This document shows, piece after piece, positions 1 to 8,747 of a stretch of 64,000 nt of DNA. The stretch covers positions 1 through 64,000 of the forward strand of contig NZ_JADCUC010000009.1 of NCBI RefSeq assembly GCF_016464365.1, in the 5' to 3' direction. The notes below the pieces were generated by a model. It made no database searches and had not been told where the DNA came from. It saw nothing but the letters and a program-made list of their open reading frames with translations. Position numbers and translations under genes: made by a program. The DNA comes from Sandaracinobacteroides hominis. Lineage in GTDB: Bacteria; Pseudomonadota; Alphaproteobacteria; Sphingomonadales; Sphingomonadaceae. Each line of letters begins with the position of its first letter. The first letter of the stretch is position 1.

Positions 1-70
1 CCTGCGATCGCTGTAGCTCGCCTCGAACGGCGTGCGTGGTCTTGGCGCTCCCGTGTAGAAACTGGCCCAT
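1..70 (-). CDS. IS481-type transposase, N-terminal 23 residues (runs off window)
   Basis: Reading leftward from an ATG at 70-68, the frame gives MGQFLHGSAKTTHAVRGELQ and stays open to the window edge. This start closely resembles the conserved N-terminus of an IS481-type integrase-core transposase family (M-G-Q-x-L-H-G-S-A-x-T-T-x-A-V-R), where it precedes a helix-turn-helix. A purine-rich GGGAGGG site lies just upstream of the ATG (complement of 74-80). Only the first residues are visible, so the catalytic DDE core and the integrity of the element cannot be judged. The family call is from remembered N-terminal similarity. Confidence 0.7.
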   Translation of the reverse strand, partial: MGQFLHGSAKTTHAVRGELQRSQ

Positions 71-112
71 AAACCCTCCCGCTGCGATGATGACAATCTT
101 ACACCATCACAC
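71..112 (-). mobile_element. Probable terminal end of the IS481-type element
   Basis: The short leader upstream of the transposase start reads on the minus strand TGTGATGGTGTAAGATTGTC and onwards. IS481-family ends typically begin with TGT, so the element boundary probably lies near 103-112. The other end and any target duplication are outside the window, so the exact edge is an inference. Confidence 0.4.
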
Positions 113-127
113 TCTGGGACTAAACAC

Positions 128-754
128 TTAGGCCGGCAATAGGGCCGTGACCAGCATATGCAGGATGGACGTTGCCTGCGCGACGGTGAGGCGCTGTTCC
201 AGCCGCAGGCGCCGCCAGACGTCGATGCTGAGCAGCATGTCGAGCGATTCGACCATTTCCCGGTTTGACAGGATTTGCTCGTCCAGCAGCTCCGAAAGGA
301 TGTTGCGCAGCTCGCGCTGGATCAGTGCATGGTCATTCTGGAGGACGGTGGAGCGCGGGCGGTGGACGCCGGCTGCCACCATCAGCGGCAGCACTTCCTC
401 GAAGAAGCGGGCGCGGCGATCGACGAGCGCATGCACCTTTGCCGACGCGGTTTCGCCCACCAGAGGCGCATCGCGGACAGGGGCCACCTTCTCCCGCATG
501 ACGGCGTGCATCTCGCGGTAGACGCCCTCCATATCGGAGAAGAGACGAAAGACGGTGCGGCGACCGACCCCGGCGCGGGCGGCTACGGCATCGGCGCTGG
601 GGGAGATGTCCCCCTCCCGGACAAGCTCCAGCATCGCCTCGATGATCCGGCGGCGGCTGTCGGCGGAACGACGGCGGCGGCCGTCCGATTCAGGATCGCC
701 AATCCTATCCCCCTCTTTTGTGCGCAGCATGGCAGTGCTCCCTGTTGCACGCAT
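128..754 (-). CDS. TetR/AcrR-family transcriptional regulator
   Basis: A 208-residue protein with a TetR-type N-terminal DNA-binding domain at about residues 30-80. It begins with a helix rich in Arg (RRRSADSRRRIIEAMLELV), followed by the helix-turn-helix AVAARAGVGRRTVFRLFSDM. The C-terminal part is a helical ligand-binding/dimer domain without recognisable ligand specificity. An internal ATG at 730 is an alternative start that would drop eight residues. The gene is divergent from the operon starting near 975, which makes that operon (isomerase-like protein, MBL hydrolase, sulfatases) a plausible target, but this is inference. The TAA stop lies just outside the IS481-type end, so the insertion sits directly behind the gene. 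Confidence 0.85.
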   Translation of the reverse strand: MRATGSTAMLRTKEGDRIGDPESDGRRRRSADSRRRIIEAMLELVREGDISPSADAVAARAGVGRRTVFRLFSDMEGVYREMHAVMREKVAPVRDAPLVGETASAKVHALVDRRARFFEEVLPLMVAAGVHRPRSTVLQNDHALIQRELRNILSELLDEQILSNREMVESLDMLLSIDVWRRLRLEQRLTVAQATSILHMLVTALLPA

Positions 755-755
755 G

Positions 756-794
756 ATGTCATATTGACCGATGTTGCGCCATATGTCACTATTG
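756..794. promoter_or_regulatory. Imperfect direct repeat in the divergent TetR/isomerase-like intergenic region
   Basis: ATGTCATATTG at 756-766 and ATGTCACTATTG at 783-794 form a near-repeat with a 27-bp period, immediately upstream of the TetR gene start. Such pairs can be operators, but TetR sites are usually palindromic, so this is only a candidate. Confidence 0.25.
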
Positions 795-974
795 GCCCTT
801 AAAGTGCCATAAGTAAGCGCAATTGCACGAGCAGCGACCGCAGCGGCCTGGGGAGGTGTGGATGTGGGCAGGATCAGTGGAGGCGGCCGGGTGGAATCCC
901 TTGCCGCACAAATTCTTGTCAGTCCCGCGCTTCGGCGAATTTCGCGTCGATTCCATGCCGCAAGGCGTCGTTTG

Positions 975-2126
975 ATGGGCGAAGTACCGACTGTTCACTA
1001 TTTCCACGGTGTTTCCGATCCCTGGTCGCTGTTGGCGGTGCAGATGCTGCCGCGGCTGGAAGCAGCGCATGGCGTGCGGATCGTGCCGCATCTGGTGCCA
1101 CCTCCGGCGGAAGCTGCGGCGCCCGAGCCGGGGTTGCTGGCGGACTGGGGGCTGCGGGATGCGCAGCAACTGGCGACGGCACACGCCCTGCAATTTCCCG
1201 AGAATCCCGTTCGCCCATCCGCCAAGGCTGTTGCGGCGGCGGAAGCACAGCTGGCCGGCGCCGGAAGGAATGCTGCGGAATTTGCTGCACGTGCGGTGGC
1301 GCTGGGCACAGCGCTGTTCTCGGGCGAGGCAGTTGACGGCGCCGGCGATGCAACAGCTGCGCTGGCCGAGGGCGCTGCCGCGCTCACGGCTGCCGGCCAC
1401 TATCTTCCGGGTGTCTTTTCCTTCGAGGGAGAATGTTATTGGGGCGTGGACCGGCTGCCGCATCTGGAGGCGCGGCTGGGCGGGACGCCCGTGGTTCGGC
1501 AATTGGAGGCGAGTGCGGAGACCGGAGATTCCGGGGGTGCGGAGCTGCACTTCTTCCTGAGCCTGCGCAGCCCCTACACCCATATCGCTGCGCCGCGGGT
1601 GGCTGCGCTGGCGCGGCGCTGGAACGCCAAGCTGGTGCTGCGGCCGGTACTGCCGATGGTGATGCGCGGGCTGCCCGTGCCGCGCGAGAAGCGGATGTAT
1701 ATCGTGCGCGATACCAAGCGCGAGGCGGAGCGACTTGGCCTGCAGTTCGGCCGGGTGTGCGATCCTGTCGGCGTGGGCGTGGAGCGCGGAATGGCCGTGC
1801 TGCACCGGGCGATTGCGATGGGGCATGGGCCGGCGTTTGCGCAGAGTTTCCTGCAGGGCGCCTTTGCCGAGGCGGTGGATGCGACGACCGACGACGGGTT
1901 GCGGATGCTGGCGGTAAGGGCCGGGCTGGGCGAGGCAGACGTGCGAGCGGCTCTGGCCGATGAAAGCTGGCGGCCGGTTGCCGAAGCGAACCGGGCCGAG
2001 ATGTTCGCCGGCGGCCTGTGGGGAGTGCCGAGTTTCCGGGTCGGCGACTTGCCTTCGCACTGGGGGCAGGACCGGCTGTGGGCCGTGGAGCGGGACCTGA
2101 GGACACGCGCGGGGGAAGTGGCATGA
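975..2126 (+). CDS. Tandem DsbA-like / 2-hydroxychromene-2-carboxylate isomerase-like protein
   Basis: A 383-residue protein made of two DsbA-fold halves. The first starts at residue 7 with the strand VHYFHGVSDPWS. The second starts near residue 192 with LHFFLSLRSPYTHIAAPRV and ends with the typical cis-Pro region GLWGVPSFRVG. Both halves have SDPWS or RSPYT where DsbA has CxxC, as in the kappa-GST/HCCA isomerase branch, so thiol oxidation is unlikely and a GSH-dependent isomerase or transferase activity is more likely. The ATG at 975 was chosen because homology starts there; the frame is open further upstream. The stop overlaps the next gene (ATGA), showing translational coupling with the MBL-fold hydrolase. 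The substrate is unknown. Confidence 0.75.
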   Translation: MGEVPTVHYFHGVSDPWSLLAVQMLPRLEAAHGVRIVPHLVPPPAEAAAPEPGLLADWGLRDAQQLATAHALQFPENPVRPSAKAVAAAEAQLAGAGRNAAEFAARAVALGTALFSGEAVDGAGDATAALAEGAAALTAAGHYLPGVFSFEGECYWGVDRLPHLEARLGGTPVVRQLEASAETGDSGGAELHFFLSLRSPYTHIAAPRVAALARRWNAKLVLRPVLPMVMRGLPVPREKRMYIVRDTKREAERLGLQFGRVCDPVGVGVERGMAVLHRAIAMGHGPAFAQSFLQGAFAEAVDATTDDGLRMLAVRAGLGEADVRAALADESWRPVAEANRAEMFAGGLWGVPSFRVGDLPSHWGQDRLWAVERDLRTRAGEVA

Positions 2127-3196
2127 AGAAGTGGCTGTTGGGGGCGGTTGCCGTGGTGGCGCTGGGGGCCGGGGCGGGGTGGGCGTTCCGGGAGCCGTTG
2201 GCCTTGATGCTGTATGCGCGCGGCGCCGAGCAGGCCTTGACCTCCAACAATCTGGACGGCTTGCCCGACGGGCTGCACGCGGCCTTCTGCGGCACCGGAA
2301 GCCCGATGCCCGATCCGGATCGCGCCGGGCCGTGCCTGGCGGTGATCGCCGGCAAGCGCCTGCTGATCGTCGACGCGGGCGAAGGCGCGGCGCGCAACCT
2401 GCAGCTGATGGGCCTGCCGCCAGGTCGCGTGGAGCGGGTGCTGCTGACGCATTTCCACTCGGATCATATCGATGGGCTGGGCGCGCTGGCGCTGCAGCGC
2501 TGGGTGGGTAGCTCTGCGACGGCGCAGCTGCCGCTGCTGGGGCCGGTCGGCGTCGGACAGATCGCCGCCGGCTTCAACGCCGTCTACCAGCCGGACTCGA
2601 CCTATCGCGTGGCGCATCATGGCGAGGCGGTGGTGCCGCCTTCGGGTTTCGGGCTGTCGCCGCGCGCCTTTGCCGTGCCGGAAACCACGGCGGTGATTTC
2701 CGACGACGGCGGGCTGAAGGTGACGGCGATCCGGGTCGATCATCGGCCGGTGGCGCCGGCGGTCGGCTATCGCTTCGACTATAAGGGGCGATGCCTGACG
2801 GTTTCGGGGGATACGGTGGTTTCCCCGGTGCTGATGCGGGCGGCAGAGGCCTGCGACCTGCTGGTGCACGAGGCGCTGCAGCCGCGGCTTACCCGCGTGC
2901 TGGGAGAGGCCGCGAAGAAGGCCGGCAACGCGCCGCTGGCGAAGGTGATGGCCGATATCGAGGACTATCATACGACGCCCGAGCAGGCGGCCGAGGTGGC
3001 GCAGAAGGCGGGCGCGAAGATGCTGGTGTTGACGCATATCGTGCCGCCGCTTCGATTGGCGGGGCTGGAGGGGGCGTTTCTGGGTGATGCCCGCAAGCGC
3101 TTTGATGGCGAGATCCGGATCGCGCAGGACCGCGATCTGGTGAGCCTGCCGGCAACCGGGGGGATCGAGACGAGCAGGCTGGGAGGGACGCGATGA
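2123..3196 (+). CDS. Membrane-anchored metallo-beta-lactamase-fold hydrolase
   Basis: A 357-residue protein with an N-terminal signal anchor (MKKWLLGAVAVVALGAGAGW), so the enzyme probably faces the periplasm. The MBL metal-binding motif THFHSDHIDG is at residues 109-118 (HxHxDH), followed by SGDT near residue 230, VHEAL, and a late THIVPPL histidine. This arrangement resembles RNase Z-like or arylsulfatase-type MBL hydrolases. Placement directly before two arylsulfatase genes, with ATGA overlaps on both sides, suggests a shared sulfated or phosphorylated substrate pathway. The actual substrate is not shown by the sequence. Confidence 0.8.
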   Translation: MKKWLLGAVAVVALGAGAGWAFREPLALMLYARGAEQALTSNNLDGLPDGLHAAFCGTGSPMPDPDRAGPCLAVIAGKRLLIVDAGEGAARNLQLMGLPPGRVERVLLTHFHSDHIDGLGALALQRWVGSSATAQLPLLGPVGVGQIAAGFNAVYQPDSTYRVAHHGEAVVPPSGFGLSPRAFAVPETTAVISDDGGLKVTAIRVDHRPVAPAVGYRFDYKGRCLTVSGDTVVSPVLMRAAEACDLLVHEALQPRLTRVLGEAAKKAGNAPLAKVMADIEDYHTTPEQAAEVAQKAGAKMLVLTHIVPPLRLAGLEGAFLGDARKRFDGEIRIAQDRDLVSLPATGGIETSRLGGTR

Positions 3197-4827
3197 AGAA
3201 GCGCTGGTTGTTTCTGGGCGGTGCGCTGGCGCTGGCCGGCGTGGGCTATGCGGCGTTCCAGCATTGGAAGCTCTATATTCCGGGCCTGATTGCGGATGTG
3301 ACCGATCCGATCGGGCCGACGCAGACGGTGAACTGGGCGCAGGGGCCGGCGGTGGCGCCCGCCGGGCAGCGGCCGCCGAACATCATCCTGATCGTCGCCG
3401 ACGATCTTGGCATCAACGACATCTCGGCCTTTGGCGGCGGCATCGTGCCGACACCCGCCATCGACCGGCTGATGCAGGAAGGCGCGACCGTCGACAGCTT
3501 CTATGCGGCGAACGCGACCTGTTCGCCCAGCCGGGCGGCGATGATGACGGGCCGCTATCCGACGCGCTTCGGGTTCGAGTTCACGGCCGTGCCGCCGCTG
3601 CTGGCGAAGAATGTGGGGCATGGCGCCGGCTTCGGGCCGTGGCAGCCGATCGTGCATTCGGAAGTGGCGGACCAGCTGCCCGACTATCGCTCGCAGGGGG
3701 TACCGGCGAGCGAAGTGATGCTGCCGGAGGTGCTGAAGACCGCCGGCTATCACACCATGCATATCGGCAAATGGCATCTGGGCGAGGCCAGGGGCATGCG
3801 CCCCGAGGATCAGGGTTTCGATGAGTCGCTGGGCTTTGCGGCGGGGGCCGGGATGTTCCTGCCGAAGAATGCGCCCGATGTGGTGAATGCCAGGCTGGAC
3901 TGGGACCCTATCGACCAGTTCCTGTGGGCGAGCCTGCCCTATGCCGTGCAGTGGAATGGCGGCAAGCGTTTCGCGCCTGGCGGCTATGTGACGGACTGGT
4001 TCACCGACGAGGCGCTGCGCGCGATCGACGCGAACAGGAACCGGCCCTTCTTTCTGTATCTCGCCTATAACGCGCCGCACACGCCGCTGCAGGCATTGAA
4101 GAGCGATTACGACAAGCTGGGCCACATCCAGGATCATCGCGATCGGGTCTATGCGGCGATGCTGGTGGCGCTGGATCGCTCGGTCGCCCGCGTGCAGGCA
4201 AAGCTGGAGGCCGACGGGATCGCCGACAACACGCTGATCCTGTTCACATCCGACAATGGCGGCGCCTGGTATGTGGGGATGGATGGGCTGAACAAGCCGT
4301 ATCGCGGCTGGAAGGCGACCTTCTTCGAGGGCGGAATTCGGACGCCGCTGTTTGCGAAATGGCCGGCGCGGATCAAGCCGGGGACGAAGGTGTCAGGGGT
4401 CGGCTCGCATATCGATCTGTTCGCGACCGCGGCGGCGGCGGCTGGCGCCAGAATGCCGGGGGACCGGCAGATGGACAGTGTGAGCCTGCTGCCGGCGCTG
4501 GAGACGGGGGGCGCGCTGCCGCCGCGCACCAACTTCTGGCGTTCGGGCGACTATCGCGCGGTGCGCGATGGCGACTGGAAGCTGCAGGTTTCGAAGCGGC
4601 CCGAGCGGGTGTGGCTGTTCAACCTGAAGGACGACCCGACCGAGCGGACCGATCTTTCAAAGGCGATGCCGGACAAGGTGGCGGAGCTGAAGCGGCTGAT
4701 CGAGGCGCAGGCGGCCGAGATGCCGAAGCCGTTGTGGCCGGCGCTGATTGAGGGGCCGGTGCGGATCGACGTGCCTTCGAACGCGCCCTGGGTCGAGGGG
4801 CAGGAACTGATTTACTGGGCCAACTAG
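3193..4827 (+). CDS. Sulfatase (arylsulfatase family), membrane-anchored
   Basis: A 544-residue alkaline-phosphatase-superfamily sulfatase. It starts with an N-terminal hydrophobic anchor (MKKRWLFLGGALALAGVGYA), then the metal-binding strand NIILIVADDLG at about residue 63, and the sulfatase signature CSPSR at residues 110-114, whose Cys is converted to formylglycine in active enzymes. HIGKWHLGE and FTSDNGG are further conserved active-site motifs. The ATG overlaps the stop of the MBL gene (ATGA). No formylglycine-generating enzyme is in the window, so maturation must depend on a gene elsewhere. The natural substrate is unknown. Confidence 0.9.
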   Translation: MKKRWLFLGGALALAGVGYAAFQHWKLYIPGLIADVTDPIGPTQTVNWAQGPAVAPAGQRPPNIILIVADDLGINDISAFGGGIVPTPAIDRLMQEGATVDSFYAANATCSPSRAAMMTGRYPTRFGFEFTAVPPLLAKNVGHGAGFGPWQPIVHSEVADQLPDYRSQGVPASEVMLPEVLKTAGYHTMHIGKWHLGEARGMRPEDQGFDESLGFAAGAGMFLPKNAPDVVNARLDWDPIDQFLWASLPYAVQWNGGKRFAPGGYVTDWFTDEALRAIDANRNRPFFLYLAYNAPHTPLQALKSDYDKLGHIQDHRDRVYAAMLVALDRSVARVQAKLEADGIADNTLILFTSDNGGAWYVGMDGLNKPYRGWKATFFEGGIRTPLFAKWPARIKPGTKVSGVGSHIDLFATAAAAAGARMPGDRQMDSVSLLPALETGGALPPRTNFWRSGDYRAVRDGDWKLQVSKRPERVWLFNLKDDPTERTDLSKAMPDKVAELKRLIEAQAAEMPKPLWPALIEGPVRIDVPSNAPWVEGQELIYWAN

Positions 4828-4837
4828 GAGCAAGCGC

Positions 4838-7216
4838 ATGGCGGATGAAGAGAAGCGCAAGCTGGATCGGCGCTCGCTGCTGGTGGGGGGCGCCGTTGGC
4901 GTTGGCGTGGCGGGAGCCGCCGCCGTTGGCGCGCGGGCCATCGAGGGGCGGGCGCGGCAGCTGAAGACGCCGAAGGCGGTGGCGAAGGGCGAGGCAGCGG
5001 AAATCGCCGAGAGCTTTGCCGACAGCCGGCCGATGGACGTGAACGACAAGGGTTGGCGCGACGGTGCGCCCAATGTCGTCGCCATCCTGCTCGACGATGT
5101 CGGCTTTGCCGATCTCGGTTGCTATGGCTCGGAAATTCCGACGCCGGCCATCGATGCGCTGGCGGCCGCCGGATTGCGCTATTCGAACTTCCGCACCACT
5201 GCGATGTGCTCGCCGACGCGGGCGGCCTTCCTGACCGGCCTCAACCACCATTCGGCGGGGATGGGCTGGCTCGCGGATATCGACAGCGGCTATCCGGGGA
5301 CGCGGGGCGACCTGACGCACGATGCGGCGACCGTGGCCGAGATATTGGGCGACGCCGGCTGGAGCACCTTCCTGTGCGGCAAGTGGCATGTGAACAGCGG
5401 CCATTCCACCGGCGCCAACGGGCCTTATCGCAACTGGCCGACACAGCGGGGCTTTGACCGGGCCTATTGGTTCCAGGGGCATTCGACGGATTATTTCCAC
5501 CCCTCCGAGCTGTTCGACGGGGTGGCGCCTGTGGAGCCGCCGACGACGCCCGATTATTATGTGAACGACGATCTGACCGACCGGGCGATGGCCTATCTGG
5601 GCACGCAGCAGGCGCTGGAGCCGGGGCGACCGTTCTTTCTGCAGCTGGCCTTTCCGGGGGTGCATTCGCCGCTGCAGGTCCGCCGCGCCGAGCGGGAGAA
5701 GTTCAGGGGCGCCTATGATGCCGGCTGGGATGCCGTGCGTTCGGCGCGGCTGCAAAAGCAGATCGAGTTGGGGATCATGCCGGCGGGGACGAAGCTGCCG
5801 GCGCTTTCCTCGGGCGCGAAGCCGTGGGCGGACGTGCCCGCCGCAGATCGGGCCCTCTATGCCCGCTATATGGAAATCTATGCGGCGATGCTGGCGAATA
5901 TCGATGCCAACATCGGTCGGCTGCTGGTGCGGCTGGAGCAGCTGGGCGTGCGCGAGAATACGCTGGTGCTGCTGTTTTCCGACAATGGCGGCTCGGCGGA
6001 GGGAACGGAGACCGGAACGCCAAACGTCTTCGCCGCCGCCTTTGGCCGGCCGGTGCCGGTGGCGGAGGCACAGAAGCTGATCGATGTGATGGGCGAGGAC
6101 CCGACCTTCCCGCACTATCCGATCGGCTGGACCAACGCCTCCACCACCCCGTTCCGGCTCTACAAGCAGTTCACGCATCTGGGCGGCGTGGCCGACCCGC
6201 TGCTGGTGAGCTGGCCGAAAGCCATGCCGCAAAAGGGGGCCGTGCGCAGCCAGTTCGTGCATGTGATCGACCTGCTGCCGACGATCCTGGAGGTGGCTGA
6301 GGTGAAGCCGCCCGAGGCGCGCAACGGGCGCAGGATGAAGCCGTTGGAAGGGGACAGCATCTTCGGCACCTTTGCCGACGCTGCAGCGCCGACGCGGACG
6401 GAGCAATATTTCGAGCTGGGTGGCAACCGCGCCTATTATGCAGCGCCGTTCCGCCTGGTGACACGGCACGAGCGGGGTGCGCCGTTCACCGAAGACAAAT
6501 GGGAGCTCTATGATCTTTCGAAGGACCCGAACGAGCTGAACGATCTGGCCGCCAGCCGCCCCGACAAGGTGGCGGAGCTGGCGGACAAGTGGAACGCTGC
6601 GGCGGAGCGTTACCAGGTGTTTCCGCTGGACGACCGGCAGATGGTGATCCGGCTGGTGCAGGATCGGCAGAACCGGGGCATCCGCGAGACGTGGGACCTG
6701 CGACCGCCGATCGAGCGGCTGAGCCGGGAGGTGGCGCCGGTGGTCTGCGGACTGCCGCACGAGATCATCGTAGATTGCGTGCGAACCGGCGACGGCGTGC
6801 TGGTCGCGCACGGCAGCCAGCCGGCCGGATACACGCTCTATATAAAGGGTGGGCGGCTCTACTATGAACAGTCGCTGCTGCCCTGGCGGGAGGTGATCGA
6901 CGGCGGGCTGGTGCCGATGGGCAAGCTGGAGATCCGCTATGTGCAGAAGATGGAGAGCCGGCCGTTCGATGGTTCCGGCGCCTTGTTCGTCAACGGAAGG
7001 CAGACTGGCAGCCGCAAGTTCCGGCAGGCGTTGTTCTCCACCGGCTATGATGGTTTCTCGGTGGGCGCTGACCTGGGGAACCGGGTTTCGCCGGCCTATG
7101 CGGCGCCCTTTCCGTTCGCCGGATCGATCGAGCGCGTGCGGATCGATGTCGATGCCAGCGCGCTGAGCATGGTGGAGCAGGCGCGCTTCCTGAAGGCGAT
7201 GGCCTTGCGGGTGTAA
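4838..7216 (+). CDS. Arylsulfatase, Tat-type signal, with long C-terminal extension
   Basis: A 792-residue sulfatase. Residues 1-32 carry LDRRSLLVGGAVGVGVAG, a twin-arginine-like signal, suggesting export of the folded enzyme. The core has NVVAILLDDVGFADLG, the signature CSPTR at residues 124-128 (formylglycine site), FLCGKWHV and LLFSDNGGSAEG. A roughly 200-residue C-terminal part after the sulfatase core includes LPHEIIVDCVRTGDGVLVAH and resembles the beta-rich tail found on long arylsulfatases. An AGGAG ribosome site precedes the ATG, and the gap to the preceding sulfatase gene is only 10 bases. The two sulfatases differ in length and signal and are not recent duplicates. Confidence 0.9.
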   Translation: MADEEKRKLDRRSLLVGGAVGVGVAGAAAVGARAIEGRARQLKTPKAVAKGEAAEIAESFADSRPMDVNDKGWRDGAPNVVAILLDDVGFADLGCYGSEIPTPAIDALAAAGLRYSNFRTTAMCSPTRAAFLTGLNHHSAGMGWLADIDSGYPGTRGDLTHDAATVAEILGDAGWSTFLCGKWHVNSGHSTGANGPYRNWPTQRGFDRAYWFQGHSTDYFHPSELFDGVAPVEPPTTPDYYVNDDLTDRAMAYLGTQQALEPGRPFFLQLAFPGVHSPLQVRRAEREKFRGAYDAGWDAVRSARLQKQIELGIMPAGTKLPALSSGAKPWADVPAADRALYARYMEIYAAMLANIDANIGRLLVRLEQLGVRENTLVLLFSDNGGSAEGTETGTPNVFAAAFGRPVPVAEAQKLIDVMGEDPTFPHYPIGWTNASTTPFRLYKQFTHLGGVADPLLVSWPKAMPQKGAVRSQFVHVIDLLPTILEVAEVKPPEARNGRRMKPLEGDSIFGTFADAAAPTRTEQYFELGGNRAYYAAPFRLVTRHERGAPFTEDKWELYDLSKDPNELNDLAASRPDKVAELADKWNAAAERYQVFPLDDRQMVIRLVQDRQNRGIRETWDLRPPIERLSREVAPVVCGLPHEIIVDCVRTGDGVLVAHGSQPAGYTLYIKGGRLYYEQSLLPWREVIDGGLVPMGKLEIRYVQKMESRPFDGSGALFVNGRQTGSRKFRQALFSTGYDGFSVGADLGNRVSPAYAAPFPFAGSIERVRIDVDASALSMVEQARFLKAMALRV

Positions 7217-7239
7217 CGGGGGGAGCTTAATCGCCTCCC

Positions 7240-8274
7240 ATGGCTGATCTTCCGACCGTGCCCGCTCCCCTTCGCCTCCGGCTGGACGGGGAAGCGCTGG
7301 TGGGCAATTTCCGTGGCTGCGAAGCGCGTGCGGGCGTGCCGGCCATTCCGGCGGTGAAGGCGGATGGATACGGGCTGGGCGCGCGCGAAGTGGTGCGACG
7401 GCTGCACGGCGCAGGGGCGAAGGCGTTTGCCGTGGCGACATGGGCCGAGGCCGTGGCGCTGGGGCGGGCCGACCTGCCGCTGCTGGTGCTGCACGGCTTT
7501 ACCCCCGATTGCGCTGCTGCGGCCGCCGCCTTGCCGCTGGCGAGGCCGGTGCTGAACACGGTTGCGCAATGCGCCGCGTGGAAGGCAGCGTTTCCGGGCC
7601 GGCCGGCGGACCTTATGGTGGAAACCGGGATGAACCGGCTGGGGGTGCAGCCCGCCGAAATCTCTGCGGCCGACGGCATTCCGGTGCAGATCGTGCACAG
7701 CCATTTCGCCTGCGCCGACGAGCCGGGAAATCCGCTGACAGAGCGACAGATTGCGCGTTTTCGCGAGGTGGCTGCCGCGACGCCGGGAGCCGCGCATGCG
7801 ATTGCCAATTCGGCCGGAATTCACTGGCCCGGGACATCCTTTTCCGCCGTGCGGCCGGGATTGAGCCTGTATGGGGGCGAGGCCTTTCCAGCGGCTCAGG
7901 TTCGCCGCGTGGTGACGCCTGAGGCGCGGATCATCCAGCTTCGCGATGTCGCCGTTGGCGAGGCGGTTGGCTATGGCGCGACCTGGGTGGCGGAGCGGCC
8001 GAGCCGGATTGCGGTGCTGAACATCGGCTATGCGGATGGCATCGCGCGGAGGCTGGGACCGTATCTGAAGCTGCACGCAGGCGGGCGGGCGCTGCCGCTG
8101 GCGGGGCGGGTTTCGATGGACATGCTGGCAGCCGACGCAACGGGCACAGAGCTTTCCGAAGGCGACTGGGTTCAGCTGGATTGGGACCTGCCCCAATTGT
8201 CGGCAGCTTCGGGCTGCTCGCAATATGAGCTGCTGGTTCGGCTGGGAGACAGGTTCGAACGGATATGGATCTGA
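7240..8274 (+). CDS. alr: Alanine racemase
   Basis: A 344-residue fold-type III PLP enzyme interconverting L- and D-alanine for peptidoglycan synthesis. The PLP lysine is K40 in AVKADGYGLG. The C-terminal beta domain holds the catalytic-tyrosine region VGYGATWVAERP and the substrate-site segment GRVSMDMLAADAT. The length is slightly below the usual 355-370. A GGGGGAG sequence lies upstream of the ATG and the gap to the sulfatase gene is 23 bases, so it may be co-transcribed with the sulfatases although their functions are unrelated. Confidence 0.92.
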   Translation: MADLPTVPAPLRLRLDGEALVGNFRGCEARAGVPAIPAVKADGYGLGAREVVRRLHGAGAKAFAVATWAEAVALGRADLPLLVLHGFTPDCAAAAAALPLARPVLNTVAQCAAWKAAFPGRPADLMVETGMNRLGVQPAEISAADGIPVQIVHSHFACADEPGNPLTERQIARFREVAAATPGAAHAIANSAGIHWPGTSFSAVRPGLSLYGGEAFPAAQVRRVVTPEARIIQLRDVAVGEAVGYGATWVAERPSRIAVLNIGYADGIARRLGPYLKLHAGGRALPLAGRVSMDMLAADATGTELSEGDWVQLDWDLPQLSAASGCSQYELLVRLGDRFERIWI

Positions 8275-8331
8275 GCGCGGGGGACCGGTGCGATGCACTG
8301 CGTAGAAGCCTGAAATCCTGAGGAGAGTGAC

Positions 8332-8619
8332 ATGAAATCTGCAAGCCTGATGATCGCCGCCCTGCTGATGGCCGCCCCTGCGCTGGCGCAGACCGCACCG
8401 GCATCGACAACGCCACCCGCCGGGCATGGCGGCGGCAAGTTCTGGGATGTGACCGACACCAACAAGGACGGCGTTCTGACCGCCGACGAGTGGAAGGCCG
8501 CTGGCCGCAAGCCCGAGGGGTTTGCGATGATGGACGCCAACAAGGATGGTAAGGTAACCCGCGAGGAAGGCCGCGCGGCGATGCAGAAGATGATGGAAGC
8601 CCGCAAGGCTGCGCAGTGA
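8332..8619 (+). CDS. Small secreted EF-hand calcium-binding protein
   Basis: A 95-residue protein with a cleavable signal peptide (MKSASLMIAALLMAAPALAQ) and two EF-hand loops: DTNKDGVLTADEW and DANKDGKVTREEG. Both keep the Asp/Asn/Asp/Gly/Glu ligand pattern, so calcium binding in the periplasm is likely. The AGGAGAG ribosome site ahead of the ATG is strong. No partner is evident. Confidence 0.85.
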   Translation: MKSASLMIAALLMAAPALAQTAPASTTPPAGHGGGKFWDVTDTNKDGVLTADEWKAAGRKPEGFAMMDANKDGKVTREEGRAAMQKMMEARKAAQ

Positions 8620-8710
8620 CGGCAGCTATATAACGGCTGCAGGCCGCAAGCCCGACCGGGCGCCCGCGCAGGTGCGCGGAAGCGGCGCGAAGCGCCCAAG
8701 TTAAGACAAA

Positions 8711-8740
8711 TCTTGCCGTGCGCCTCAGCGCACGGCAAGA
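8711..8740 (+). terminator. Perfect 13-bp inverted repeat next to the methyltransferase start
   Basis: TCTTGCCGTGCGC (8711-8723), loop CTCA, and GCGCACGGCAAGA (8728-8740) form a perfect hairpin. It ends only seven bases before the ATG at 8748, and just TTT follows, so it may act as a terminator for the EF-hand gene or as a structure occluding the methyltransferase ribosome site. Confidence 0.55.
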
Positions 8741-8747
8741 TTTACGC

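Noticed and set aside
1574-3037. A 487-codon minus-strand frame over the isomerase-like and MBL genes
   Set aside because: Compositionally a shadow (Arg/His/Gln-rich), and both plus-strand genes have clear motifs.
4619-7441. A 940-codon open frame antisense to the second sulfatase gene
   Set aside because: High GC makes long antisense frames. The product is Arg/His/Pro-rich low complexity with no domain, while the plus strand carries a complete sulfatase.
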